Assembly: GCF_000003605.2 (NCBI RefSeq)
Contig: NW_003136332.1
Location: 353,766-377,552 of the forward strand
Direction of reading: 5' to 3'
DNA from: Saccoglossus kowalevskii
Taxonomy: Eukaryota > Hemichordata > Enteropneusta > Harrimaniidae
DNA: 23,787 bases
Shown here: one piece after another, positions 21,796 through 23,787 of the stretch
Layout: each line of letters starts with the position of its first letter
Numbering within the stretch: position 1 is the first letter of the stretch
The notes under the pieces: model-generated
Seen by the model: only the letters and a program-made list of their open reading frames with translations
Told to the model about the DNA's origin: nothing
The model's database searches: none
Translations under genes and position numbers: made by a program

Positions 21796-22740
21796 AGGTG
21801 CAACTATAACAACAGCGACATGAATCCAGTAAGTAAATTGTATAATGGAATGACAACAACCTAGTCAGAAATCCAAGGAATGTGTCAAATATTGCTTGTC
21901 TAGCTTGTGCCACTATATCTACTATGGATATTATGTTGGAATCATTAGGAACTTGCTCATCCACCTCTTATCTGTTTTCCCTCTACATGGAAGAGAAATG
22001 AACTCTAACAATGCTTTTAGTAATTTAACATACTGACAGCCATTTTTATCAAAAAACTAGAATCAGAAAATTTGAATAGGTCACTGTTTTTCAGTCGTGC
22101 CGAGGCAGATTGTGTTCAAACTTTGTGTGAGTGTCACGGATGATGGTTTGTTGATGTGGATCAGTTTATTTTGTGATTTGATTCAAAATGGCCAATTTTA
22201 CTTTCATGTGCTCTTAACCATTTCCAGGACATACTTTGATCATTTGTATCTTTGAACGAGAAAAAAAAAAAAAACAAGTCATTGTCGTTGGAATTAGGGG
22301 GAATGTTATATTCATGCCAAAAATAAAGTACTGGTAATATGCACCAAAAGTTTAGTTACTAATTTTGAGTGAATTATTGGCTAGTCCACCATCAACAGAA
22401 ATTAGATGTATTAATATACTCTTCCAAAATCCAAAATTAAACAGAATATGCTATTCATGCCTTTTTTGTAAAAATCCTGTCCAAGATACCACATTTTTGA
22501 AAAAATAAAATGAATGCCAGTCGGCCATTTTTGATCAGTTTATGGAAGAAACTGACATGAACATGTATTCCTATACCTGTATGTATGATGTATGTGCCAA
22601 ATATGAATGAAAATGGTCCCTAAGCCTTGGAGAACAAAAACTGACAAAGCATGCATAAGATATACCACATTTAAAAAAAAAATGGTTGCATGTCCCAGAT
22701 AACGTAGTGGGCCTCTTGTGGATTGGTAGGCCATGACACT
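21796..22740. other. Intergenic, nothing recognised
   Basis: AT-rich with an A run at 22261-22274. No gene or repeat structure that I can support. Confidence 0.6.
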
Positions 22741-22743
22741 TGT

Positions 22744-22855
22744 GGCGGGAACCAGCCAAGCGTCCGACTTGCCATTCACAAAGACTCCGGGAACCAGCGA
22801 ATCTGGAATTATGGCGGGAAATCGAATCGGCGATAGCGACCTCTATAGGCGGGAA
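22744..22855 (+). promoter_or_regulatory. Cluster of three GGCGGGAA (E2F-like) words
   Basis: Exact GGCGGGAA at 22744-22751, 22813-22820 and 22848-22855; its complement TTCCCGCC is the core E2F/DP site. A fourth related word, CCGGGAACCAGCGAA, lies at 22787-22801. The words share wider similarity (GGGAA-CAGC), so this may also be a decayed tandem repeat. It could be the promoter of a neighbouring gene beyond the window, unproven. Confidence 0.4.
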
Positions 22856-22860
22856 TCAGC

Positions 22861-23787
22861 ATATACAATTAATTGTTTTTCAAAGCATTACATATTAATT
22901 TTAATATTCATAAAAACAAAAAGAAATTAGGAAAATTAGCGTGAAAATAATGCGAAGACGAAAACATCCAAGATCTTGTAGACCGTACGCGTGAAAACAA
23001 CATCATAATAAATAAGGGGAATTCCCGGAAATCCGGGTACTTTAATCACATGTGGCGGTGATTTTGAGATCTGTGGTTCGCTGAAATTACATCAACGCTT
23101 TCAGTCAACGATAGTGACCATTGTTTAGCCTCTTGGGTAGCATTGTGGTGATATTTATCGTACTGCAGCAAAGCAAACGAAGGTAAAGTGCAAATTGTAT
23201 ACGAGTAACTGCCACTCTGGTACCACTGTTAACAACAACACAATATTTTCCCCTGTGAAGAAGGCGTTAGGTATGCATGTATAATTTCAAGATGGCTATT
23301 TCCCCCGGGGTCGAGTAAAACCCTGGATCATAGATTTATTTTGAAATTCTTTTTGAGCGACTCGTCGGTTAGACATGGGCCTGGGTAATGCCAGCGTTCA
23401 TGGTACAGAGTTCTTGGTAATTTAATTGCGACAATATGGTAATGGTTTTGTTATCAATTAATATTCTAATATTGAACAACGAAATAATAAAAAAAAATAC
23501 ACAAACCAAGGAAAACAGTTCTTTTAACGAGATGACGATAAGTGACGCAAATCAGACATTTCTTAAAAACAGCAGTCAAAAAAATCTGTTCTATTTGAAA
23601 GGTTGTGATTGATTTATCGTTAAAGGGCGGTCATCGCTCCGTGTGACATTTGTGTTGATAAAATTTGATTTTCCCACAGTTCAGTGCACTCTTCTAATGG
23701 AATTTAAAAGTACGAGTTTTGACCTTGGCCTGATGTGCACTAATTACCGCCAGTGACTATTCCGATACCTTCCAATTGCTCAACAAA
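22861..23787. other. Right flank, no supported gene
   Basis: CpG and G+C rise slightly relative to the rest (CCCGGAAATCCGGG at 23025-23038, CCCCCGGGG at 23304-23312). Donor-like sites follow 23181 (AAG|gtaaag) and 23270 (TAG|gtatgc) and could end 5' non-coding exons of a downstream gene. No conserved protein segment is visible. Confidence 0.4.

Noticed and set aside
22733-22930. 65-codon open frame across the GGCGGGAA cluster
   Set aside because: Translation is unremarkable; the repeated GGGAACCAGC words are better read as DNA motifs or a repeat.

Overview
The window is animal nuclear DNA, AT-rich and CpG-poor. It holds one intron-rich protein-coding gene on the + strand, many small TA-flanked inverted-repeat elements, and no bacterial operon, rRNA, tRNA or CRISPR structure that I can see. 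The non-coding texture (short mariner-type MITEs, A/T-rich interspersed repeats, degenerate minisatellites) suggests an aquatic invertebrate, perhaps a non-vertebrate deuterostome or a lophotrochozoan. I cannot name the species from the sequence.

The gene is an orthologue of ERCC6L, which encodes PICH, the Plk1-interacting checkpoint helicase. It runs from about 2341 (start uncertain) to the TAA at 19317-19319. I reconstructed 18 coding exons joined by 17 GT-AG introns. Reading phase is kept across every junction, giving about 1565 residues if the ATG at 2341 is the start; the human protein is about 1250. In order the protein has an N-terminal TPR-like helical repeat, a two-lobed SNF2 translocase with all the classical motifs (DDMGLGKT, DEGH, LTGTPIQNN, VFSQS, TTGVGGIGLTLTAADR, DRAYRLGQ), a linker with several SUMO-interaction-like VVDL motifs, one very large exon encoding a Ser/Asp/Glu-rich tail with an acidic low-complexity stretch, and a C-terminal TPR-like repeat split by the last intron. 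In vertebrates PICH coats ultrafine anaphase DNA bridges and works with Plk1, BLM and topoisomerase II. That role is transferred here by homology.

Layout: 1-2340 is upstream sequence with a tandemly duplicated AT-rich repeat and a MITE. 2341-15078 holds exons 1-15, whose introns carry MITEs of four families and a 25-bp minisatellite. 15664-17656 is the giant exon 16. 18459-19319 holds exons 17-18. 19320-20710 is the probable 3' UTR, with a large MITE and duplicated poly(A) signals. 21420-21795 is a degenerate tandem repeat of about 54 bp. 22744-22855 carries three exact GGCGGGAA (E2F-like) words, possibly the promoter of a gene beyond the window.

I find no undescribed multi-gene system. The points most worth following are the fully intron-interrupted PICH gene, the lineage-specific acidic tail with an internal 40-codon duplication, the VVDL array, a candidate Plk1-docking S-T-P site, two NAGNAG acceptors, and a MITE placed a few bases inside a splice donor.
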